Below, one piece after another: positions 8,737-17,061 of a DNA stretch of 52,695 nucleotides. Source of the DNA: an uncultured bacterium (GTDB taxonomy: Bacteria > Patescibacteriota > Patescibacteriia > UBA1558 > GWA2-36-10); NCBI GenBank assembly GCA_903855135.1, contig CAINYB010000025.1:1-52695 (forward strand), read 5' to 3'. The notes beneath the pieces are model-generated. The model did no database searches, was not told where the DNA came from, and saw only the letters and a list, made by a program, of their open reading frames with translations. Each line of letters opens with the position of its first letter. The stretch's first letter is position 1. Made by a program: the position numbers and the translations under genes.

Positions 8737-10785
8737 ATGTCAAAAATTGATTTCGCTAAAGTTTTAAACGAGGAACAATATCAAGCTGTCACGGTCAAAT
8801 CTGGACCGTGTTTGGTTTTAGCAGGCGCGGGCTCAGGTAAGACTAGAGTCTTAGTACATAAAGTTGCCTGGCTGATCGAGCAAGGTGTCAAACCAGAAAA
8901 AATATTATTGCTCACTTTTACTAATAAAGCAGCCAATGAAATGATGTCACGCACCAAAGTTTTGTTAGGTTTAAAAGATGTAGACAGATTAGCTTTGTGG
9001 GGTGGTACTTTTCATAGTGTAGCCAATAGACTTTTGAGAGTTTATGGTCGCTACTTAGATATTCCAAATAATTTTATTATTTTGGATAGCGATGATAGTA
9101 AAAGTTTGCTTAAAAAAATTTCTAAAGAAGTTTTGCATCATTTAAATCAAAAAAATTTACCCAGCCCAAGTTTGATTCAAGAGGTGATTAGCTTTGCTAC
9201 TAACTCGGACATTAGTTTAAACGAAAGTTTACAAATAAAATTTCCTGAATGGTTACAAATCGCCGAGCAGATTGTCAAAATAGCAGAAATGTATAAACAG
9301 CAAAAACAAAAATCTGGTACTTTAGATTTTGACGATTTACTACAAGCTTGGAAAAAATTAACTACTACCATGCCAACGGATAAAATTTTTGCTAATTTAT
9401 GGGAATATATTTTAGTCGATGAGTATCAGGATACTAATACTATCCAAGCGGAAATTATTTATAATTTAGCCAAAACACATCAAAATATTTTAGTGGTTGG
9501 TGATGATGCGCAAAGCATTTATTCTTTCCGCGCTGCCAATATCCAAAATATTTTAGATTTCCCTACAGTTTTTCCTAAATGTAAGATTATTAAACTAGAA
9601 AAAAATTATCGTTCTAGCCCCGAGATAGTTTCTCTTGCTAACGCTGTTATCGCTGATAATGCCAATCAATTTGCTAAAAATTTAGAGTCAGTTTTAAATC
9701 CGGGAGTTAAGCCAGAGCTAGTCGCAGAAAATAATAATTTTAGTGAAGCTAAATTTTTAGCTGATAAAATAGAATATTTATTGACCTTGGGTATAATTCC
9801 ACAAGAAATAGCCGTCTTATTTAGAGCTTCTCATCATTCACAAAATTTGGAAATAGAGCTGAATAAACGGGGGATTAATTATGAAATGCGTGGTGGCTTA
9901 AAGTTTTTTGAGCGAGCCCATATCAAAGATGTTTTAGCTCATCTTAAAGTTTTGTTTAATTTTAAAGACCAAAGTTCTTGGTCAAGAATATTACCTTTAT
10001 ATGATGGCATCGGTGAAGTCACTGAACAAAAAATTTATTCAAGCTTAAGCCAATTAGATAGTTTAAGTGAGCTTAACGATTTAAATATTAGCTTATCAGC
10101 CAAAGCAGATATTAGCTGGTCGCAGATCAGAGAAAATTTTAATAAGTTATTAAATATTAGTCAGGAAAATCTGAGTGAGCTAATTCGTTTAGTGATGGCG
10201 CAGTATAATGATTACCTAATGTCTCAATATACTGACTATCGTCAGCGTCAAGATGATTTGGAGCAACTAGCCATTTTTGCTTCAGCGCATAGTAATTTAG
10301 CAGAATTTTTAAGTGAGGTAAGTTTGCAAGAAAAATTTAGTGTCAATGATGATAAAAATAAAGCTGGTATTATTTTAAGCACTATTCATCAGGCCAAAGG
10401 TCTAGAGTGGCAGGCAGTTTTTCTTTTGAACTTAACTAGTCGCTCTTTACCTCATCCTTTGTGTCAAAGTGAAACTGAAATAGAAGAAGAGCGTCGATTA
10501 TTTTATGTAGCGGTTACTCGAGCTAAAAGATATTTGTATCTATCTTATCCTTTATCAGAATTTCGTTATGATGGCTACAAAAATTTACAGCCCAGTATTT
10601 TTTTAAGTAATTTAGATAGCAATTTATTAAACTATAATCATCTAGCTCGTTCCAGTGTTTATGCTCAAAGTGATGGCGTTGAGTATGTGCCAGAGCAAGA
10701 CAATGATTTTTATGATGAGGACAAACCACAGCCCAGACATAAAACAAAACCCGGATTTTTTTTGCCAGAAATAGATGAATGGTAG
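8737..10785 (+). CDS. pcrA: UvrD/PcrA-family ATP-dependent DNA helicase
   Basis: LNEEQYQAVTVKSGPCLVLAGAGSGKTRVLVHKVAWLI, LTFTNKAANEM, ILVDEYQDTNTIQ, VVGDDAQSIYSFRAANIQNI, LEKNYRSS, STIHQAKGLEWQAVFL, EERRLFYVAVTRAK. Confidence 0.94.
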   Translation: MSKIDFAKVLNEEQYQAVTVKSGPCLVLAGAGSGKTRVLVHKVAWLIEQGVKPEKILLLTFTNKAANEMMSRTKVLLGLKDVDRLALWGGTFHSVANRLLRVYGRYLDIPNNFIILDSDDSKSLLKKISKEVLHHLNQKNLPSPSLIQEVISFATNSDISLNESLQIKFPEWLQIAEQIVKIAEMYKQQKQKSGTLDFDDLLQAWKKLTTTMPTDKIFANLWEYILVDEYQDTNTIQAEIIYNLAKTHQNILVVGDDAQSIYSFRAANIQNILDFPTVFPKCKIIKLEKNYRSSPEIVSLANAVIADNANQFAKNLESVLNPGVKPELVAENNNFSEAKFLADKIEYLLTLGIIPQEIAVLFRASHHSQNLEIELNKRGINYEMRGGLKFFERAHIKDVLAHLKVLFNFKDQSSWSRILPLYDGIGEVTEQKIYSSLSQLDSLSELNDLNISLSAKADISWSQIRENFNKLLNISQENLSELIRLVMAQYNDYLMSQYTDYRQRQDDLEQLAIFASAHSNLAEFLSEVSLQEKFSVNDDKNKAGIILSTIHQAKGLEWQAVFLLNLTSRSLPHPLCQSETEIEEERRLFYVAVTRAKRYLYLSYPLSEFRYDGYKNLQPSIFLSNLDSNLLNYNHLARSSVYAQSDGVEYVPEQDNDFYDEDKPQPRHKTKPGFFLPEIDEW

Positions 10786-10803
10786 CTTTTTAAATATTTA
10801 GCT

Positions 10804-10827
10804 AAAACCCCACTTTAGTGGGGTTTT
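10804..10827 (+). terminator. intrinsic terminator downstream of pcrA
   Basis: AAAACCCCACTttAGTGGGGTTTT. Confidence 0.75.
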
Positions 10828-10908
10828 GATGAACTCAAAAATATAAGAAAACTCCGCTGACGCGGGGTTTCATGAAATGTTTGAAAATGTTATAATAAGC
10901 TTAAAGAA

Positions 10909-13900
10909 ATGAAGCAATATTATTTAATTAAGGGTAGTTTTAAAAGTAGAATGATAGTTAGTTTTTTGGCTATCAGTGTTTTGTCTATTTTTAATATTTT
11001 TATTTTTTTTGATAAAAATAATCCCCAAGCCACCCATAAAAGTTTAGCTGATGAATACCAATGGCAACAAGATTATACAGTCTGCCCCTTGTATAGTGGT
11101 ACTAATTGTTCCAATTTTCAGCACATTAAAGTTTTTGGTTTGCTTTATGGTGGTCGTTTAGGCAGTTCTTATAACCAATATCAAACTGACACTCTTACAT
11201 CTCTTGATCCGTCACACATATATGAGAATTTACATGATTGGTTTGCGCATCATTATGATCTGACATCTTCTGATACTGAGTGGGGCGGTGTGAGTAAAAA
11301 TATTATTACAGCTTATAATCCAAATATTTCTTCTTGGCAATACATGATCTTAGGTGGCTTGGGTTACATGGTAGATTTAGCGGTTGGTGGTATCAATAGT
11401 ATTTCGCAAAAATATTTGAATGCTGAAAGTTATGCTAGCTTGCATGGTGATAATTTTGAAAATTATTTTATCCATCATGATCAAGATAAGTTGATCCTAG
11501 ACTGTAGTTTTTATAGTTCTTGTGGGTCAGCTTATGAGGGGGTTTTTGAAAACGTGATTTATTATAATGGCTCTAGTTACAGTGATTGGACATATCAAGC
11601 CTTTGGCTATAGTTGGTCTGATTCTGGCATCAGGAAAGATTATACTTTAAGTTTTGGGCAAACAAATTCTATTTTATATTTTGGTAATTTAGAAAAATTT
11701 GATAGTTTATATATTAATTTAAGCCAAAACGCTTCTACTGATTGGCAGGGTGCTTGGGAATATTGGAATGGTTCCAGTTGGACAAATTTAGCTTTATTAC
11801 AAGACACTACAAATGAATTAACACAATCAGGTTTGATTAAGTTTTTTCCACCAACTGATTGGGCAGAGACTTTATTGGCTGATGGTAATCCCTATGCTTT
11901 GAATAGTTTAGCCTATATTCGTTTACGTACTTTAAATCAAGGCACCACTCAACCTATTGCCCATACTTATCAATTAGCTTCCGGCGGAGCTTTACAAAAT
12001 GTACCAGATATTGGTAACGAAGATCCAGGTGTTTCCGCTTTTCACACAGAATTATATTTACCAAGAACATATCAAGATTGGGATTTTAATCCTGATGACG
12101 AATCTCGTGATAGGGGTGTGGAAATAAATTTCTCTTCCGTTACTTTTCCTGGTTGGGATGATAGAAATGATGTGAGCGGTGATGGCTATGTAGATGATGA
12201 TGAGTATGCTAGTTTGGTAAATACTCAAGCTACTGCTCGTTTCAAGCATCAGTCTCGCATTTCATCTTTTTTCTATCAGTATATGTCACATGGGGGTAAT
12301 TATGGAAATAATAATTATCGTAATTTTATCGTAAATAATATAGCCAATAATGCTTATGATCCGATAAATTTTTCTGGTATTATGTTTGACAGTTTAAGCA
12401 CGAGAGTGTCTACTAGATATTGGTATAGCGATATTTCTTTTTTGGAATACACATCAGCAACCTCTACTCAGTTTGTAGATGACGTAAGACAAGTTGTGAT
12501 TGATGTGCAAAATGCTTTACCTGGCGCAATCATAGCCAACAATGATAATTTAAATTTAACTTTTGCTGATATAGTTGACGGTTCAGAAGGTGAAATATTA
12601 TTTCATATTAAAGAAACAAACACTAATAGTAGTGCGGGACAATTACCAACAAATTTAGTCAGTAAATTTAATAAAATTGTTGCTACCTCTAATCAAAATA
12701 AATTATTGACTTTAATGAGTGTTGCTACTGGCGATGATAATATTAATACAGACAGAGAAAAAATATTTGGTTTAGCTGCTTATTATTTACTAGATGATGA
12801 CTCAACTTATTTTTGGTATCAAAATCCATATAAATATAGTGAGCCTTGGAATTATTGGTTTGACGCTATTACTTATGACATTGGCGTGGCTAACAGTGAT
12901 TTTAATTATCAATGGGCAACAGGCCTAGATACAAATAACAATCAATATTATATTTTTTCTCGCAATAGAGCTAATGGTAATAAAGTTTTAGTTAAATTTA
13001 AACCTAAATCTACTTCACTTATTGATGATAGTACTATTACCACTCATCAATTAGACAAACCATATTATCTCCTGCAAGCAGATGGTACTTTATCTGATAA
13101 TACTGTAACTTCAGTTAGCTTAAGAAATAATGAGGGTGCAATTTTGATTGACCCTGCTACTTTGACAGTGGCTCCAACTTGTTCAGACAACATCCAGAAT
13201 GGCAATGAAACAGGCATAGACTGTGGAGGCTCTTGCCCAGCTTGTCCTTCTAATCCACCACCAGAAACTCCTCCAATAGCATGTGGTAACAATATCCAAG
13301 AACAAGGTGAACAATGTGATGATGGTAATACTAATAATAACGATGGTTGTTCTTATCTATGTCAAATAGAAGAAGTAACTCCTACTTCTACTCCTCATAC
13401 AATCTTAGATATCTCTAAACTTCAAGGCACATTAGTAAAACTAAATAATGACCCTAAAGTCTATTATATTAACACTAATAACCAAAGATACCTTATCCCT
13501 AACCTAAATACCTTTAAATCATGGTTTAAGAACTTTAATAGCCTTACTATTATTACTCCTCAAACTCTAGCTTCTTTTGAATACTTAGGTAGACTGACAG
13601 TTAAACCAGGTAAGCTAGTCCAATTTAAAAACTCTAACAAAGTCTATGCAGTAGAACCAGAAAAAACCTTAAGATGGATAACTACAGGACAAATCTTTAA
13701 AGACTTTGGTTATGACTTTAAAAAAATAATACATCTTCCAGAAGAAGACTTTCAATATTATACTCTAGGCGAAGACTTAAATACTTCAACTACTCACCCT
13801 ACAGGACAGTTATTAAAACATGGTAACTTTGCTCCCATCTTCTATATTAAAGACAATATTGAATACTGGATCAAAGATGAAACTACTTTCTTATCTCTAG

Positions 13901-13992
13901 GCTTTAAATGGCAAGATATTATTACTATCCCTGTAAGGTATTGGTATACTAGAGTATTAGATAACTTTAGCTTTAGATTGATGGATAGGTAA
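10909..13992 (+). CDS. large secreted protein: putative glycoside-hydrolase-like ectodomain, Cys-rich DUF4215-like segment, C-terminal KVY-RWI surface repeats
   Basis: N-terminal hydrophobic signal (MIVSFLAISVLSIFNIFIFF); CSDNIQNGNETGIDCGGSCPACP and CGNNIQEQGEQCDDGNTNNNDGCSYLCQ; then three repeats such as NKVYAVEPEKTLRWITTGQIFKDFGYDFKKII. The GH assignment is tentative. Confidence 0.75.
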   Translation: MKQYYLIKGSFKSRMIVSFLAISVLSIFNIFIFFDKNNPQATHKSLADEYQWQQDYTVCPLYSGTNCSNFQHIKVFGLLYGGRLGSSYNQYQTDTLTSLDPSHIYENLHDWFAHHYDLTSSDTEWGGVSKNIITAYNPNISSWQYMILGGLGYMVDLAVGGINSISQKYLNAESYASLHGDNFENYFIHHDQDKLILDCSFYSSCGSAYEGVFENVIYYNGSSYSDWTYQAFGYSWSDSGIRKDYTLSFGQTNSILYFGNLEKFDSLYINLSQNASTDWQGAWEYWNGSSWTNLALLQDTTNELTQSGLIKFFPPTDWAETLLADGNPYALNSLAYIRLRTLNQGTTQPIAHTYQLASGGALQNVPDIGNEDPGVSAFHTELYLPRTYQDWDFNPDDESRDRGVEINFSSVTFPGWDDRNDVSGDGYVDDDEYASLVNTQATARFKHQSRISSFFYQYMSHGGNYGNNNYRNFIVNNIANNAYDPINFSGIMFDSLSTRVSTRYWYSDISFLEYTSATSTQFVDDVRQVVIDVQNALPGAIIANNDNLNLTFADIVDGSEGEILFHIKETNTNSSAGQLPTNLVSKFNKIVATSNQNKLLTLMSVATGDDNINTDREKIFGLAAYYLLDDDSTYFWYQNPYKYSEPWNYWFDAITYDIGVANSDFNYQWATGLDTNNNQYYIFSRNRANGNKVLVKFKPKSTSLIDDSTITTHQLDKPYYLLQADGTLSDNTVTSVSLRNNEGAILIDPATLTVAPTCSDNIQNGNETGIDCGGSCPACPSNPPPETPPIACGNNIQEQGEQCDDGNTNNNDGCSYLCQIEEVTPTSTPHTILDISKLQGTLVKLNNDPKVYYINTNNQRYLIPNLNTFKSWFKNFNSLTIITPQTLASFEYLGRLTVKPGKLVQFKNSNKVYAVEPEKTLRWITTGQIFKDFGYDFKKIIHLPEEDFQYYTLGEDLNTSTTHPTGQLLKHGNFAPIFYIKDNIEYWIKDETTFLSLGFKWQDIITIPVRYWYTRVLDNFSFRLMDR

Positions 13993-14013
13993 AAATCTGT
14001 TAAAATACTTGGC

Positions 14014-14802
14014 ATGAAAGATATAATTGTTTTAGATTTAGAGACGCAAAAAACCTTTGATGAAGTGGGTGGCTTCCAGAGTAATCATCATTTATTAGGT
14101 GTATCAGTGGTGGGTGTGTATTCATATAATTTAGATAAATATCGTGGTTTTAAGGAAGAAGAATTTTCAGAATTATTAGAGCTTTTTAAAAACACCGAAT
14201 TAGTCATTGGTTTTAATAGTAAGGCTTTTGATTTTCCGGTTTTACAACCTTATTACAAAGATTTTGATTTATCTACTATTCCACATTTAGATATTTTAGA
14301 AGAAGTGGTGCATGCTTTGGGTCATCGTTTAAAACTTGAGTCTGTTGCCCAAAGCACGCTCGGCTATGGTAAGTCTGGTTCCGGGCTAGATGCTATCATG
14401 TATTATCGAAATAATGATTGGGACAAACTAATCAAGTATTGCTTAGATGACGTCAAAGTTACTAAAGAAGTTTATGATTATGGTTTAAAACATGGTAATA
14501 TCTGGTATCATAATTCAGGACAAAAAGAACCAATAGTTGCGCGTTGGTTTGATAAAAGCAATCAAACACCTATCAAAGCCATGGTGGAAAAGGCTTTAGC
14601 TGACGGCCAGCAATTGGAAATTGATTATATGGATGAAAGTGGTCAAGTGACTAAACGTAAGATTGATATCCAAGCGATCAAAGGAAATAAAATAAAAGCT
14701 TTTTGCCATATGCGTGACGCTTTAAGAGTATTTGATATAGACAGAATTAAAGATGCAAAATTAGTTGGCAAAATGCAAAGTTTTCAAAGTAGTTTATTAT
14801 AA
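14014..14802 (+). CDS. DEDD-type 3'-5' exonuclease-like (RNase H fold) domain fused to a C-terminal WYL-like domain
   Basis: IIVLDLETQKTF, LVIGFNSKAFDFPVL, LDILEEV, YCLDDVKVTKEVYDYG (DEDD motifs); C-terminal ALADGQQLEIDYMDESGQVTKRKIDIQAI...AFCHMRDALRVFDIDRIKDAKLV resembles WYL. Confidence 0.8.
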   Translation: MKDIIVLDLETQKTFDEVGGFQSNHHLLGVSVVGVYSYNLDKYRGFKEEEFSELLELFKNTELVIGFNSKAFDFPVLQPYYKDFDLSTIPHLDILEEVVHALGHRLKLESVAQSTLGYGKSGSGLDAIMYYRNNDWDKLIKYCLDDVKVTKEVYDYGLKHGNIWYHNSGQKEPIVARWFDKSNQTPIKAMVEKALADGQQLEIDYMDESGQVTKRKIDIQAIKGNKIKAFCHMRDALRVFDIDRIKDAKLVGKMQSFQSSLL

Positions 14803-14814
14803 ATATAGCAATTA

Positions 14815-14840
14815 AAAAATCGCACTAAGTGCGATTTTTT
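14815..14840. terminator. bidirectional intrinsic terminator
   Basis: AAAAAATCGCACTaAGTGCGATTTTTT between convergent genes. Confidence 0.8.
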
Positions 14841-15661
14841 TTATAAAGTTGTAAAGTATTATATAAAAGCATTGCCACTGTCATGGGTCCGACACCACCA
14901 GGTACTGGTGTTATATGAGAAGCTTTAGCAAAGACACTGCTATAATCTACGTCACCGACAGTGTAGTCTTTTACTTTATTGGTACCGACATCAATCACGA
15001 TAGCTTTTTCTTTGATCATGTCAGCGGTGATAAAAAAAGCGATGCCCGCAGCCGAGATCAAAATATCGGCTGCTTTAGTAATTTTTTTTATATCTTTATT
15101 TTTTGGATCAACAATTTCGGTGGCAACTTTTAGATCATTTAATAATTTTTTTAAAGGTCGATAAAAAATTTCACTTTTAGCGACAATAACCGCTTTTTTT
15201 TCAGCTAAATTTTCGCCTGTGCTTTCTAAAAGTCTGATAATACCTAAAGGCAAGCCAGGTATAAAATCTGCAGAGTTATTTAATAATTTTTTAATGTTTT
15301 TTGGATGAAAACCATCTACATCTTTTGTAGGATCAATGCTTTGGATGATAGTGTCAGCGTCTAGCTGTGTTGGTAATGGCAATTGGACTAAAATAGCATC
15401 CACATCTTCATCTTTATTTAAAAAATTTATAGCTTCTAAAACTTGGTCTTGTGAAATATTAGCTGGCATCAAATATTCACTAAATTCAATGCCAACTTTT
15501 TTAGCGGCTTGTTTTTTTAAAGCTACATAAAGTTTAGAAGCTTCATCTGAGCCTATTAAAATAACCGCTAAATTTGGGTGATAGAAATTTTGAAATATTT
15601 CTCCCGCAATTTCAGCTTTTATACTTTCGGCTATTTTTTTGCCATCAATTATTTGTGCCAT
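14825..15661 (-). CDS. folD: bifunctional methylenetetrahydrofolate dehydrogenase/cyclohydrolase FolD (diverged nucleotide-binding motif)
   Basis: SKLYVALKKQAAKKVGIEF, ILVQLPLPTQLD, DPTKDVDGFHPKN, ITPVPGGVGPMTVAMLLYNT. Confidence 0.93.
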   Translation of the reverse strand: MAQIIDGKKIAESIKAEIAGEIFQNFYHPNLAVILIGSDEASKLYVALKKQAAKKVGIEFSEYLMPANISQDQVLEAINFLNKDEDVDAILVQLPLPTQLDADTIIQSIDPTKDVDGFHPKNIKKLLNNSADFIPGLPLGIIRLLESTGENLAEKKAVIVAKSEIFYRPLKKLLNDLKVATEIVDPKNKDIKKITKAADILISAAGIAFFITADMIKEKAIVIDVGTNKVKDYTVGDVDYSSVFAKASHITPVPGGVGPMTVAMLLYNTLQLYKKNRT

Positions 15662-15667
15662 TTTTTG

Positions 15668-15735
15668 TCATGCTGAATTTATTTCAGCATCTATTAAGTA
15701 TAATATTTTAGCCCCTGAAACAAGTTCAGGGTGAC
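15668..15735. repeat. two tandem palindromic elements between folD and glyA
   Basis: gtcATGCTGAA-tttat-TTCAGCATc and gcCCCTGAA-acaag-TTCAGGGtgac; same architecture, and the second ends in the reverse complement of the starting GTCA motif. Confidence 0.8.
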
Positions 15736-15744
15736 TATCTAAAT

Positions 15745-17046
15745 TTACAATTCTGGATAAAGCGGAAAGTTTTGCATTAAGGCTAAAACTTTTTCTTTAT
15801 TTTCTGCTTTAGCTTTTTTATCTCGAGCCTGTCGAGAGATTAAAGTATCAATAATCACCTCAGCAATTATTTCCATCTCCGCTTCTTTTAAGCCACGGGT
15901 AGTCAAAGCGGCCGTGCCAAGTCTGATGCCAGACGGATCCATTGGTTTACGAGTATCATAAGGGATCATGTTTTTGTTAGTAAAAATCGCTACTTGGTCA
16001 AGCAGTGTTTCTGCTTCTTGACCACCTAAACCTAAAAGACTGACGTCCAATAATAACAAATGATTATCGGTACCACCAGAGACTAATCTGATACCAGCGG
16101 CTTTGAATTTGTTTTCCAAAACTTTTGCATTAGTTAAAATTTGTTTTTGATAAGCTTTGAATTCTGGGCTTAAAGCTTCTTGGAAGGCGACAGCTTTAGC
16201 AGCGATCACATGCTCTAATGGTCCGCCTTGAAGCCCGGGAAAAATAGCAGAGTCAATTTTTTGAGCTAAGTTTTTTCTTGCCCTGAGCTCAGTCGAAGGG
16301 TTACCACCTTTATCCAATCTATCTTCTATTTTAGATAAAATAAAACCACTACGTGGTCCGCGCAAAGTTTTGTGTGTAGTTGAAGTGACGATGTCGGCTA
16401 CTGGCACTGGATCAGGATGCAGACCGGTGGCTACAAGACCTGCGATATGTGCCATGTCTACCATCAAATAAGCGCCTACCTGATCCGCAATGTCTTTAAA
16501 TTTTTGAAAATCAATTTGTCTTGGGTATGCTGAAGCACCAGCTAAGATAATTTTTGGCTTATGAAGTTTGGCTTGTTTTTCTACTTCATCAAAATCAATC
16601 ATTTCTGTATCTTTATTTACACCGTAACTGACGAAGTTATAACTTTTTCCAGAAAAATTTACTGGATGTCCATGAGTCAAATGTCCGCCGTGAGCTAAAG
16701 AAAAACCTAAGATAGTATCATGTAATTCACAGACCGCAAAGTAAGCGGCGGCATTAGCTTGTGAGCCAGCGTGCGCTTGGACATTAGCATGTTCCGCTTT
16801 AAATAATTTTTTGACACGTTCAATCGCCAAAGTTTCTATCTGATCAATAAATTCATTACCGCCATAGTATCTTTTATTTGGGTAGCCTTCAGCATATTTG
16901 TTTGTCAAAATAGAACCAGTGGCTTCTAAAATTGAAGTAGAGACAAAGTTTTCGGATGCGATCATTTCGGCACCAGTTCTTTGTCTATTTAATTCTTTTT
17001 GAATTAATTCCGCTATCTGCGGATCATTGGTTTGTAAATTTTTCAT
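15745..17046 (-). CDS. glyA: serine hydroxymethyltransferase
   Basis: [109 protein letters not shown]. Confidence 0.97.
   Translation of the reverse strand: MKNLQTNDPQIAELIQKELNRQRTGAEMIASENFVSTSILEATGSILTNKYAEGYPNKRYYGGNEFIDQIETLAIERVKKLFKAEHANVQAHAGSQANAAAYFAVCELHDTILGFSLAHGGHLTHGHPVNFSGKSYNFVSYGVNKDTEMIDFDEVEKQAKLHKPKIILAGASAYPRQIDFQKFKDIADQVGAYLMVDMAHIAGLVATGLHPDPVPVADIVTSTTHKTLRGPRSGFILSKIEDRLDKGGNPSTELRARKNLAQKIDSAIFPGLQGGPLEHVIAAKAVAFQEALSPEFKAYQKQILTNAKVLENKFKAAGIRLVSGGTDNHLLLLDVSLLGLGGQEAETLLDQVAIFTNKNMIPYDTRKPMDPSGIRLGTAALTTRGLKEAEMEIIAEVIIDTLISRQARDKKAKAENKEKVLALMQNFPLYPEL
15821..15837. repeat. small palindrome TCTCGAgcctgTCGAGA near the glyA 3' end
   Basis: 6-bp inverted repeat with 5-nt loop, encoded as ISRQAR in GlyA. 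Confidence 0.5.
16281..16300. repeat. palindromic element CCCTGAGCTCAGTCGAAGGG inside glyA
   Basis: Reverse complement CCCTTCGACTGAGCTCAGGG differs from the queA copy at one base; encodes (N)PSTELR(A) on the glyA strand. Confidence 0.85.
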
Positions 17047-17052
17047 GACTTT

Positions 17053-17058
17053 ATTATA
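17053..17058 (-). promoter_or_regulatory. -10 element TATAAT 6 nt before the glyA ATG
   Basis: Minus strand TATAAT-aaagtc-ATG. Confidence 0.65.
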
Positions 17059-17061
17059 GCA

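Noticed and set aside
13065-13292. Minus-strand ORF opposite the Cys-rich segment of 10909-13992
   Set aside because: No initiation signals; antisense to a recognisable Cys-rich motif.
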